DNA from: Cristatella mucedo
Taxonomy: Eukaryota > Bryozoa > Phylactolaemata > Cristatellidae
Direction: 5' to 3'
Length of the DNA: 64,000 nucleotides
Assembly: GCA_009760855.2 (NCBI GenBank)
Contig: WPIO01000001.1
Span: 19,745,501 to 19,809,500 of the forward strand
Positions 12,700 to 24,475 of the stretch are shown here, in pieces. The stretch's first letter is position 1, and the number at the start of each line of letters is the position of its first letter. The notes beneath the pieces were generated by a model. It was not told the DNA's origin and ran no database searches. It saw nothing but the letters and a program-made list of their open reading frames with translations. The position numbers were made by a program, and so were the translations under genes.

Positions 12700-13090
12700 A
12701 TAATAGTAATAATAATATTGCACTTGATAAAGCGCCCTCAGAGAACTTAATCTCTTTCTAGGCGCTTTACATTTGCTGCAAAGTGATACGCAATAGAATA
12801 GTTAGTAAAATCATGCTTGAAAAACAAACACAATGAATAACATGGTTAGGGGTTACATGCACTGGGTCAGCATGCAAATGTGGTTAGTGGCAGCATGCAC
12901 AGTGTCAGCACGCATAAGCACAACAAGGACGAATCACAGGGACCCACTAAATGCTGTCCTAAATAGGTATGTTTTTAAGTTTCTTTTAAATGTGGTCAGG
13001 TCAGGGGATGTTCTGACGCAGGTCGGGAGGGAGTTCCAGGCTTTGGGAGCATACGAGCTAAATGCGCGGTCTCCAAAGGATTTAAGGTCG
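12700..13090 (-). mobile_element. LINE family 1, 3' end fragment
   Basis: In reverse orientation it runs from the C-terminal reverse-transcriptase codons (AWNSLP-type block near 13020-13050) through the stop, 3' UTR and hairpin (AAAGCGCCCTCAGAGAACTT at about 12729) to an AATAATAATATT tail at about 12703. It is about as well preserved as the copies at 3000 and 31100. Confidence 0.88.
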
Positions 13091-13193
13091 ATTGCTTCTT
13101 ATGGGCATCTTTGCAAAGCTGTGCACAAAGCTGTGCTTCCCGTGTGCTAAGTGCCTCGAAGCAGATTTTGTTTTCTCGGGGTGTTATGTACAT

Positions 13194-13194
<1 letters not shown>

Positions 13195-13237
<43 letters not shown>

Positions 13238-13238
13238 G
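13195..13238. repeat. (ATT)n microsatellite
   Basis: About 14 uninterrupted TAT/ATT triplets. It may be the expanded tail of another LINE insertion, because the same triplet ends family 1 copies. Confidence 0.95.
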
Positions 13239-13241
13239 TAG

Positions 13242-13365
13242 GGAGCTCCTGATCTGTGAACTGGCTGATGGTACATATTTTATGAGAAATGTCATGCCCC
13301 GGGACAGTCTCCAGTTGCCACTGAGGTTCTGGCATTTCTACGATAGCTCCCTTGGACCGAACGAG
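13242..13365 (+). CDS. Candidate internal exon, unrecognised protein
   Basis: The segment is open for 41 codons (ELADGTYFMRNVMPRDSLQL near the start, LRFWHFYDSS near the end) and has a protein-like composition. It begins just after a TTGTAG acceptor at 13241 (entry phase 2) and ends at a GAG/GTAGGT donor (GT at 13366-13367, exit phase 0). The acceptor is weak because an (ATT)n repeat replaces the pyrimidine tract. I cannot name a family. It lies about 9 kb downstream of the CIB-like exon and need not belong to the same gene. Confidence 0.35.
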
Positions 13366-15929
13366 GTAGGTTATTCAAACTGAGAATAACAAGTGATCAG
13401 CTGCTGAGCGATTTTAAGGTCTTGTAACCCGGATAGCGAAAGAGAAAGAATAAGGAGGAATATGTTAGCAGAATTTCGGGATGGATGGCTGTCTTTCCGG
13501 CCGTAGGCACCGAATGAAAGGAAAAGTTTGTTGCGAGGGTGTAAATTCTAGATGAGCATTCAGCATACTCCTGGACTGCTATGACGTATCAGGGGAAAAT
13601 TAAATACGTCGGAGGAGTCGGGGCAATGCTGAGACCGTCCAAAAAAGGCTCACGAAAACAAGGCTCAGGACTCTCAGCGTAGGTCGACAGCTCTCATCGC
13701 ACCAGTGCAGCCCTAGCAGCAGCTGCTGCCGCTGACGCATCCGACTCGGTTCTTCGGTACGCCTCGATAGCGATATTCCAAAATGTATAGCTACATCCGG
13801 CGACCGATCGAAGCTATATTCCAAAAGCAGTTGCGAAGAAGAACCTTAAGGAGAAGTGCCTGGTGAAAGAGGCTCTTAGATTGCAGTTACAAATATGTAA
13901 GGATAATCACGACATATGGATGCCGAGTAAAATCAAGTGAAAGCCAAGTAAATTTCGGCTCATCTGACAGCCTTATTTTTAATCGGCAAAATAGCCTTTG
14001 TGACTACCATCACACTTGCAGCTGGAAATAGAGGTTTATCAGCTGCAGGACTTGAACGCACAATATGGGTAGTTGAGTGCAAGAACCTCGTCTCTATGCT
14101 GAGGACTAACCACGTGGACCGTTTGAAGCTCATAGGATGACATAGAAATCATGAAGCCTAACATGTCATGGTCTGGAGTATAGCAACATCAGACCGGTTC
14201 GAATAACTAAAATTGTATCATAGTCCAGTGCGAAAGATCTTGAAGCAGGCAAGGGTATGGTGATTCGTTTCCGTGGCATCGCAATGGCCAATGCTTTAAT
14301 TAGGTAGAGCAAAAGGGTCAGGGTCAGGAGCCTAAAACCTGTAAGCTGCGGTCAATCGAGAGCCTAGTCCGTCCCAACTGAAGTGCCACTTCAAGTCACC
14401 TTGTCGTTGCCCCAGCAGACTTCGCGGTTGAACCAGCGGCTGCATCTTACTGAGAAGCTACCACCAAAGAAAATATGTGCCGTACGGCTGGACACGGGGA
14501 AGAGGTGCTTTGTAGAAAAGCTGCTTACACTTGCATGACTGGACCTTCGACCTCTAGTCTTTCGCTGCCCAGCGTGTCGAGCTGTTCCACCTGAATCCTC
14601 AAGCATTTTATGACTTCGCATCAAATAAAGGCGAAGCCTCGCCAGTGCACACTAAGCAGGCGGGACAACGAGCGAAGCTACTGGCTTTAGTTTCTCTCAG
14701 CAAAAATACTGAGCATGGATACAACTTGTAATAAGAATGCTGCTTCGAACAGAAAAACCCTGATGGAACCTGTTTGTTTACCTGCTTTGGGACCGGCTGC
14801 AGCAAACAAACTTAGTCGGGCAGGAGGTTGGAGTGGAGCGCATTTGCAAACCCCAGCACACTGACCGTGGCCTGAGCAGCTAGCACCTGGCCATCAATCT
14901 GGTCCCCTGTCACTAAAACATATCCCTAGTCAGCTCGGCACTTCTACTGGCAGCTGCTGAAGCAGAGGTATTGTCATGACTGCAATCGACTTTCATCAAA
15001 GCCCTGCGGCTCAGCGAAAGACTCGGTGAAGCTATGGCGTTTGACAATCGATTGACAGCATTGCACTGATGAAATGACACTAGTCGACTAATTGTAGCTG
15101 CATGAGCACACAGGCTGGTCCGCTTAGAGCCAGCCGAGTATGGCGTTTTCTTCAATTCTGGACAATGCTGGACTAATATGCAGCTATAGCATCGATCGTT
15201 TGGAAAAATATTAAGGCAGATTGCAGGTCTTAATCGCTACTATCGTTACTGTCGCTTTAGCCACTCACTGTCCGTTAAGCGCAAGAGACCAGTCTTGCGA
15301 AGGCATTTGTTTCGCTCATCAGATGGCCAGAAACTCTGCTTGCACAACAAAGTCTAATGCTAAGCGACCATGGAGCTATAGCAGCTAAGTGATGAACATG
15401 CTGGGCAAATGCCACACATTCTTCACACTGCATCAATTAATTATAGATTTCCATCCATTTTTTGGCATCACTCACCGAGCTTGGTACATGCTGCAAACGA
15501 CAAAAACTCACAAGAGCTGCACAATAATTTGCATCGAGTATCACGCGAGTCTCACTCCATGGTGCATCGCACTACTTTCTCAGGGTTTGGCTATCAGTCC
15601 TTACCACTGTGTTTTTTCTATCCCTCCTTACCATTGTGTTTTTCTAAGATAATCTTATGCAGCATCTCATTGGACATGGGCAGATTCGGTACATTTGCTA
15701 AACTGACGACTTGGGTGGCCATTTGCAGCACATCATTACATCTCATAGCTTTGGCCCCTGGTAGCGTACGGTCGATTACTATCCCCCAAATTTCAACTTT
15801 GTCAAGAGCTGGTCACTCGGCACATACATGTACATTTTCTCACATTTTTCTCGAAATGGCGCATCGTGAGATTTGCTTTCGTCCCTGTATATTCTCTAGC
15901 CTGGCTCCTTCTCAAGTTGACACTGTGCA
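13366..15929. other. Unannotated stretch with a long open frame
   Basis: A 189-codon + frame spans 15409-15978 but has no domain, and its end runs into LINE tail sequence, so it is probably fortuitous. A roughly 30-bp direct duplication (TTACCA.TGTGTTTTT) lies at 15598-15647. Nothing else is recognised. Confidence 0.4.
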
Positions 15930-16160
15930 TGTGACTTCTAACCATGTTCTGTTTAATAATAATAATAATAACACTTAATAAAGCGTCCTCAGAGAACTCA
16001 ATCTCTTTCTAGGTGCTTTCTATTGTTTTACATGTTTGTTTAAATTGTGCCGATTACCACTAACCATTTGATCATGCCTACTTTCCAGCATATGCAAAGT
16101 GCCTAGAAAGAGATTAGGTTCTCTGATGGCACTATGCAATGCATTATCATTATTATTATT
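15930..16160. mobile_element. Two opposed LINE family 1 tails
   Basis: A minus-strand tail (AATAATAATAATAA then AAAGCGTCCTCAGAGAACTC, about 15955-16025) abuts a plus-strand tail (GCAAAGTGCCTAGAAAGAGA then ATTATTATTATT, about 16040-16160). The arrangement is a head-to-head pair of 3' ends, probably one insertion next to or into another. Confidence 0.8.
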
Positions 16161-18984
16161 GTGTACCTGTGAAAACGAATCTAAGTGAAAGATTAGGACC
16201 TTGTTAGCCTGAGCTAGAAACGTCCTGAGCTGGAGAATGTCTGTGACGTTCTTCAACAATGTGAGTTCATGCTCAGAATATAGGCCAACCCTGTGACACT
16301 AGTGGCATCTAGCACGTGTGATTGCACATATGACGCAACACAGAACCACACAGAGAATATGAGAGTAATATGCACATGTGAATCGAGAAAGAATGGATGA
16401 GTATGAGCAGGCAAGAGACATAGAAAATGACAGAAAGCAAGGCAGTCCCAAAAAAATGAGATGGTAGAACATATTCTAAGAAGTATGGGTGGTACAGCTC
16501 TGCCAAATTAAAACTAATTAGACACAAAATGCTTGCGCGAGTAGTCTCATGATTTGGTGAAAACGAGTTTACGGCTGAGCTATCACAGAAGCTTTGTCCA
16601 TACAGCCAGCATGGCCCAATGCACGGTTGCACGGCAATTGCACTCGTGATGAAAGCTACGGATGCAGGATTCAAATTGATATGGCAACAGAGCAAATTCG
16701 TCCGAAATGAGCTCCCGAATACTTTTGGTGACCTGCATTGCCTGCATTGGGAATCAGTCCGAAACACACCGCCGATCGTGCAGCCTGATCGGCGGTGTGT
16801 GTGTGTGTGTGTACCCACAGCAAGAACTTGCCTGCTTGTGCTTTCGTCTTCCCGTCGGCCACGTCGGTCTCGTCGAGCCCTTATTGGGGCGGCCATTAAC
16901 GACTATGGTCACAATGATCGTGTTTACTAGCTGGCTTTGCCAAATCTGGGGCTGAGCTACTGAACGCCGTCGGCTCCTAAAAGACGGTTTGCAGTAGCTT
17001 TCACGAATGGTTATTCCGACCAACGGTCGTCGTGGCTAGAAAGTGCAAGCGTAGTGAAAGTGACGTGCCCAAATGCTGCTCGTCTGCCCTTGCAGCCTGC
17101 CGAGTAGGAAGTCGTCGAAGGTCTGATATACCTGCGCACGTAACTCGATTGCACCTCACTGTGGCCTGGAGCCCCGGGTGGGCCTGCTCAACTGTGTTAG
17201 GGTGGGCCAGCTAAAGCATGACTGTGCAGCGGCTTGCCTTCGGCAACGGGCAGGAGATAAAGAATGCCTATTTGATTAGCTTTGGAAAGATGGCGATAAA
17301 GCACACTGAGTGCAAACAAGTGGGTGCCGGCAATTGCAGCCTACGGCTGCTGCTCCTCCTTACTCAGCCTGGGAATGACACGAATGATTTCTCCGAGGGT
17401 AACTGAGGGTGCAACTCAATCGACCTCCGCGGGGCACAAAAAAGACCAGCTCAATCGACTACAGCCGATCGATGGCATAAATGCAGACTGCTTTCTTAAT
17501 GGAGGCTGCTCTTGTTTCCTCTCAACTGTCATGCTATCACTACTCGGAGCAGAGAGAGTGAAGGGCACGAGTCACAGGCCTCAAGGATGTGAGCTGCTGC
17601 TGCTCTTGGTCGGCAGCAAAGTGCCATTATGGCGATCAGCAGGGATTGGGGCAGAAATTCGTGATAGACCGCTACTGCGACTGTTGCTGCAGCTGCAAGC
17701 TACTGTCCATACTAGAAGCTGCTCTGCTTTCGTGCACTCTCACAGCTCTCCGTACATAATCTGGGTTGATGGTGGACGCAGAATCCAGAGTCGAGACCCA
17801 TGCTCCCGAGCAAGCCAATCAGAGGAGGAGACCCCTCTTCACCCCCAGGGAAGCACTAGATGTATTTGCTCAGTGGTTTGGCTGTATGTACCCTACGATC
17901 TGACAACGAGCCAATATTTGCCACCCTGCTGCTGCTGCTGCTGCCACCGCTGCCCTGCAGTCGTGGTCAGAGGCGATCGCGGGGAGCAGCAGCCACAGCA
18001 AATAGCAATCGGTCGAGATAGGACGAGCGATTGCTAAACGCTGGAAAGCTCGGCGGCAGCCAGCTGCAACCACTGCTGAGCTGGGCTGGCTGTGGAGCGA
18101 GCGAGCGAGCGACTCGGACTGCTCGAGGCAAGAGGCCCGGCCGGTTCGGCCACAATAGGCTAGCGATAATTGACCCTGGGGGCAGGTCTTCTCGTCTATT
18201 GCCCGTGAGAACTGGCAGCGCTCAGACTCTCGACGATTGCACAATCACTGCTCGGCTCGACACTTGAGCTGAGCGGCTGATTGAGCCAAAGCCATTAGTG
18301 GCCAGACTGGCAGCTCGAGTACGAAGTTTGCCACAGCGCCGAGAGCATGGACACTTGCAATCACACGTGAGCACAAGTAAGGCGAGCTCGCCGAGGTCGT
18401 GTGTGAAAAGGGTCAGGAGAAACGGCCAGCGCTGTGCTAGCCTAGACAAAACTAACTTTGAATGTAGAGTTTCTTCGCACATTGTAGGGGCAATAAGAGA
18501 AACGACAGACTCCCCCATCCTGTAACGTCAGGAACAGACTGCCATATCATACGAAAGCTGATAATTGCAACAAAAGAAGAGAATCTCGAAACACACATAA
18601 CAAGAAATAATGGTCAAAATAATGGCGTTTTCATAGCACCTTATGAGAACTAACTCTCTTGCTATGCACGTCTCATGATAACTGATTCATCTGCCTTATT
18701 TATTCAGGAGCTGCCAAATAGCGGTGGCTTTTCCCTGCCTGCATGGGTAACAAAGAATCGCCTATTGCAGGTCTCAAGTAACAATACGAACATGTAAGAA
18801 AACAATTAGAACAATAGGTGTAACAATAAAAAATAAAAATGAAGGATAACTTGCAATTAATGGTATAAAATGCTTCAGATAGATGCAGCAGAACTATCCG
18901 GGAGATTCGATTTGATTTCGAATTCCCAAAAAGGTCGTTTTGTTTTGCTGCAGTGCTATCTTAGTAGGGTAATTTGGGTAATTG
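16161..18984. other. Unannotated stretch, locally GC-rich
   Basis: Long frames at 16309-16896 (minus, 195 codons) and 17324-18037 (plus, 237 codons) have no recognised domain and biased or low-complexity content. Between about 17870 and 18400 GC content is raised. No exon is called. The short inverted repeat at 16764 lies inside. Confidence 0.4.
16764..16800. repeat. Perfect 14-bp inverted repeat, 9-nt spacer
   Basis: ACACACCGCCGATC at 16764-16777 is mirrored by its reverse complement at 16787-16800. A short (GT)n follows the right arm. Confidence 0.9.
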
Positions 18985-19155
18985 GTGAGCCGTGATGGCA
19001 CACTAGGTAAGGCGGTTGCTTTCACGACCTCGGTCCCGAGGTCGTGGGTTCGATTCCTGCGGTGGGTGGTTCTTTATCGCCACTGCAAGCGGTGGTGATA
19101 GCCGTAAAGGCTCTTCTGTCGCTATATAAAAAGAGGCTGTTTAATCAGCTAGGAT
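18985..19155 (+). mobile_element. tRNA-derived SINE, family B
   Basis: An A-box-like TGGCACACTAGG at 18996-19007 is followed by a B box GGTTCGATTCC at 19047-19057, which fits the GGTTCGANTCC consensus, at normal tRNA spacing. A non-tRNA body follows with GGTGGTGATAGCCGTAAAGG and an end CGCTATATAAAAAGAGGC. It is not a tRNA gene: the acceptor stem does not close and the body continues for about 90 bp. Confidence 0.8.
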
Positions 19156-19501
19156 TTTTTTAATTAGCTCTAAATTTAGCGTTAAAGTGTTTTTTAGATT
19201 TTATGTTTCAACTTATTCTAGTGTCTTTGATAGGAATTAGAAAGAGGAGACTCCGTGTGGAAGCTCTGTTGGGATAGTGTGGACTACTACGGATGACCTT
19301 AAAATGACGTCCTTAAGTGGTGCAAGAATCTGCAGCGTAGCACATTTGTCATGAAGTTACTATCGTGAAGAGTAGAGCGTGACATTTAGATAGCTGGAAA
19401 TCTTCTTAAACTAGAATGCTTACTACGAGATCAAGTTAACAGGGGCTGGCTTGAAATGGAAAACAGAGGAGAATAGGAAGCTTCTTGTCGCTCTTCATCG
19501 G

Positions 19502-19615
19502 TAAGGTAAGGATCAAAGGATGGGTTTAGAAGCAGAGGTAAGGTGAGGATCAAAGGATGGGTTTAGAAGCAGAAGTAAGGTGAGGATCAGAGAATGGGTT
19601 TAGAAGCAGAAGGAG
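19502..19615. repeat. Minisatellite, 37-bp unit x3
   Basis: The phrase GATCAAAGGATGGGTTTAGA recurs at 19511, 19548 and (as GATCAGAGAATGGG) 19585, an exact 37-bp period with few substitutions. Confidence 0.92.
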
Positions 19616-20594
19616 GAATGCAATTTTGCTGTGGACAGCATCGACTTCATTTGTCTTAGGGAGAAAATAATTTAGAGCAGTAGAGGACATGGAGAATTTC
19701 GACTAATGACATGAGGGCAAAAACTTTTGGTAAGGATTTTACCGTGAGGATTGACGCTCTGATCTTGTCTATCTTGTGTACACAGAGGTAAGTAAGTTTG
19801 GCAGCGCTCTGAGAGATTGCCCCGAGGATCACTAGATATTATGCTACGGCAAAAAACATTCATGGAAACGGCTGATGTTTGACAGAAGCATTTTATGATT
19901 TTTCAACTGACTTTCGAATTTTTTCTCGTGGAAGGTAGAATTTTAGAATTTATAAGAGTCCTTGCAAGCAAGTCGGTGGTCAGTCAGTCCTGATTTTATG
20001 TTGAAATTTTTCAAACCTAAACTAAGTTGTCCTAGCTAGCTTTGCGTCTACCGTAAGTTATCAGGCAACTAGGCGAGAACATGCAATGGACAATTAGTCA
20101 GATGGCGGAGCTAGTTCAGATAATTGACCAGTGTACTATTCTGGCAATGCATCAGTGAGGCAAGGTCGAAGGGATACTGGAGAAAAAGAGGAAGGGGTGC
20201 AATGTATCAAAGCATAGTATCGAATTCACGGGCCTTAAGGTTTCGTGATTCACAGACAGACGCATATTGCAGAGAGAATGATATCCGCACATTGTCAGAT
20301 GGGCAATATTCAGTGATAAGAGGTGCTGACAGGAGACAATTATGGGAACCAATTTGATGCGCTAACTTAGTGATGAACTCAATGGTGATAATCAGTTGCT
20401 TGCAATGGACAGTCAAGTAGACGCTTTAGCTCAAGTCAAAATCAAAGAAGTATGAGTTAGTCCCCTTGGGATAAATGATGTCTCCACAAACACCAGGTTA
20501 TGGTAATAAGCTGTAAACGTAGACAACTATTGCAAGTCTGTGATCAGAGTTCTACATCTACCTGCAGCAATTTAGCTTCATTAGTTGCTAATAA
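19616..20594. other. Unannotated stretch, no gene seen
   Basis: No exon or repeat family is recognised. Confidence 0.45.
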
Positions 20595-21710
20595 AATCTT
20601 TTGTAATATAATGTAATGTAATGTAACTCCGTCTGTTACTCCACAAAGCAACAAAGCCACGAAGACTAAGTTGATGTTACTCAGGAGAGATTTCTAGAGA
20701 CAACTCAAACCCTCAGCGGCTTTCGGTACGCATGCGGAAGCCAACAGACTTTGTCTCACGAAACAAAGAGAAATTGAGAGCCATAGCTTAGTCAGGAGGA
20801 CGTTGGAGGTAGTGACTAGCATGGAAGTAGCATCTCGGGACGACTGAAATGGATGCGTTACAGTCGGCAGCAGGAGATTAGATGTCATTGCGTAAGAATT
20901 GTGAAAGTTAGTCCAGGAATTTCGGAATTGTGAAAGTTAGAAGTTAGTTAGTCTACGACTTGCAGAGCAAACGTTTCTGTCGCCAGTGGTCTTTAAGCAA
21001 AAGAATAGAACAGATAAGTTATTGTCCGCAAAAGACCTGAGCGCACGAGGAGGCTGAAGCTGGTGCAACAGTTCGGCTAGGTATGAAGGAGCCAGGCCGT
21101 GGCCGGCTTTGTGAGTCATCGTAAGAACTTTGCTCTGTATCCGTCGATCAACCGGAAACAATCACAGCTTCTTCAGCAAAAGGTACACATGGTCGAAATC
21201 CTGGGCTTTGTTAACTAGCCTTGCAGCCAAATTCATCTCCAGCTGCAGTGGCCTAGTGACTTTTTTCGGTAGCCCGGTCAAAATAAAATTGCAATTAACT
21301 AGCCAAGACAGAGCGAGGGAGCTAGTTAAACTTATTGCAAGCTACCGCTGTAGACAGCCCTCGATCTTAGATTGGGAGCGGACGTAATGGCAAGCTGTGA
21401 AAGCAGTCTTACTAATTAAACTTTCAAAATTTAGGTTGTCAAAGAAAACAAATTCCGAGCACACCGTAATGGTCGCACAACTGTATCGCCTATTAGAAGA
21501 GCAAAGTCTTCTAGTTCAGCCATACGCTTGGAGTGTCGTATGCGTAGTAGTTCCGTTTTACCGTCGTTAAATTTAAAGAAACGTGCCGTCATCCATGATC
21601 GAATGCCTGCAAGGCAAGCGTTCAGTTTATTAGTCTCTGCAGCAGACTCCGACGGTTTCAATGACAAATACAGATGAGTATCGTAAGCATACATGTGATA
21701 GCCTATTCAA
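20595..21710 (-). mobile_element. CR1/L2-like LINE, family 2, with (ATTAC)n tail
   Basis: Read on the minus strand, this begins at the reverse-transcriptase catalytic block, here YAYDTHLYLSL instead of YADD. It continues through LNACLAGIRSWM, the palm end, NLAARLVNKAQDFDHVYLLL, RRIQSKVLTMTHKAGHGLAP and SYLAELLHQLQPPRALRS. Frames change near 21430 and 21160, and there is an in-frame stop before LFPVDRR, so it is a pseudogene copy. It ends at a pentamer run (ATGTAATGTAATGTAA on the plus strand, about 20612-20630) preceded by GTTACTCCACAAAG. The sibling at 62985-63612 shares both protein blocks and tail. It is distinct from family 1, which ends in ATT triplets. Confidence 0.87.
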
Positions 21711-21754
21711 TGAGCCCAAATCACTCTTCGCAGAGATTGAATATATATATATAT

Positions 21755-21910
21755 GTCTATAATTAAATATAATTCATTTGTATAGCGTCCCAAGTGAACT
21801 TAATCTCTATTCAGGTGCTTCACATATGCCTCGGGGCTCGAGCCCACGACCTCAGCCAGACCTTGGTCGGGGCGAGCACCTTTAACCGCTGGACCGAAAG
21901 AGCTCGGCAA
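21755..21910 (-). mobile_element. tRNA-derived SINE, family A
   Basis: Reverse-oriented copy: tail (AATTCATTTGTATAGCGTCC, TTAATCTCTATTCAGGTGCTT) followed by GGGCTCGAGCCCACGACC and the head CCTTGGTCGGGGCGAGCACC. It is one of the better-preserved copies. Confidence 0.8.
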
Positions 21911-23123
<1,213 letters not shown>

Positions 23124-23769
23124 TGTGCGTGTGCACACGCGCATGTTTATATGTGTATACAAGTGCACAAGTTTGTCTCTGTATATATTTTTGCCGGTTT
23201 GGGTATGCATGTATCTTTACGCATGTAGTGAAGGGATAGAGGACTAACCAAAATTGTCATAAGACAACACTGGTAAGAAAGTGATACAATTGGGGCTCAA
23301 TAGTGTTACAACACATGGTTAAAACAAATGCTTAGTAGGACGGCAGATGTACCTGCTGCAATGAATAGTTTAAAAGCCGTGACAAAAGCCAGCACCGTGC
23401 TATGTAGCCAAAAGACCAGCCTCGTCTATGTAGCAGCACTCTCTTACCCTGATCTCAACCTGTTTATGATTGGTTGACAGGCAGCCTGTGGCTTACCGAT
23501 GGAATACATATGATGTTTCAAGCTATGGTGCCATTAGTCCATAGCACCTCACCCGGTCTGACATTGAGCACCCTAAATGCATCAACTAGCACTGTTTGCA
23601 TAGAGAAAGCACCATGAATTCAGGATGGGAGGAGGAACCAGTGCAGCAGCTCACAGCGCCCAGCACGGCTATGGTAAACAAACCTGCAAGCCGTGGTCAC
23701 ATGTACTTCAGGTAACGGTACTGACCAAGCTCCGGCATAGCTGCCCTTGCTTGGCCCAGGGGTTGGGGT

Positions 23770-24105
23770 GAGTGGAGGAGCCAGGATTTTCATCTACAGA
23801 GGGCAAGACTTTCAAAATTTCTATGAAGAGGCAAGACCAGGAACATTTTCAAGTAGGCACCTCTAGACCCGAAATAAATGAAAAAATATACTGCAAAATC
23901 ACAGTGCTTCATTCCACATGAACTTAGCCTTTGGTCATCGAGTGTAATTAAAATGTAATTTCGTCGTTTGGTGATGGTCAAAGGGGGGGGGGGACGTAGG
24001 AATAGTCCAGGTGGCAGTCCAAGTGGCAGTCCAGGCGGCAGTCCAGGTGGTTGCCCCGATGTGTGGGGGGGACAAGCGCCCCCTGCCCCCTAGCTCTGCC
24101 ACGGG
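23770..24105. mobile_element. Nonautonomous hAT-like MITE, copy 1
   Basis: The left end GTGGAGGAGCCAGGATTTTC and right end CTAGCTCTGCCAC form an imperfect terminal inverted repeat of the CAGTGGxGxAGCC type used by many hAT elements. The interior shares phrases with copies at 53182 and 54691 (a TATACTGCAAAATCACAGTG block, a G-rich or C-rich right side). There is no coding capacity and no clear target duplication. Confidence 0.55.
24004..24052. repeat. 12-bp minisatellite, about 4 units
   Basis: CAGGTGGCAGTC-type units repeat with single substitutions inside the MITE. Confidence 0.85.
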
Positions 24106-24377
24106 TGAGTACGGTGACCTCGGTCATCAAAGGCAAGCGCCTTAAAGCTTCGACCGTAGCCACCCAATGCACAATCTCAAAGCATGCTCTACGGCTACCA
24201 CTCCTGTCCTGTTCCGAGTTATCACGTCGGTGCCGGTAAATAATACATGTGCAGAGCTTAGTTGATGGTTACCACAAATGGGCGATGCAACTGTATCGTG
24301 AGTGTAATTAACCTTTTTCCAGGGTGAGCCTGTTTTGTGCTATATGCTTTTTATGTCTGGTTACTGTATCTGCTTAG

Positions 24378-24475
24378 AGAGCCTAAACTAGATGGACCAT
24401 CCTCCCAGCCGGGTTCTGATTTTGCCACAGCTGTGGCAAGCATGCTGCTACAGAAGCAAATCAGGCAGATTTCTG
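24378..24475 (+). CDS. Weak candidate exon
   Basis: After a pyrimidine-rich acceptor (CTGTATCTGCTTAG) an open segment encodes EPKLDGPSSQPGSDF and then ATAVASMLLQKQIRQIS. It stops at a TCTG/GTGAGT donor (GT at 24476-24477). Entry is phase 2 and exit phase 1. The composition is protein-like but no family is recognised, so this may be chance. Confidence 0.25.

Noticed and set aside
15409-15978. 189-codon + frame
   Set aside because: It ends inside the (AAT)n LINE tail as a poly-Asn run, shows no domain, and contains a small tandem duplication. Probably fortuitous.
16309-16896. 195-codon minus frame ending in hydrophobic segments
   Set aside because: It reads through a (GT)n tract and a palindrome, has no recognisable family, and its start is in low-complexity Arg-rich sequence. 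Kept only as an unexplained long frame.
17324-18037. 237-codon + frame
   Set aside because: No domain, biased content including a Cys run from CTG repeats, overlapping open minus frame, and no splice logic.
18996-19070. Possible tRNA gene
   Set aside because: A and B boxes are present but no acceptor stem closes, and the body continues as a dispersed SINE seen elsewhere.
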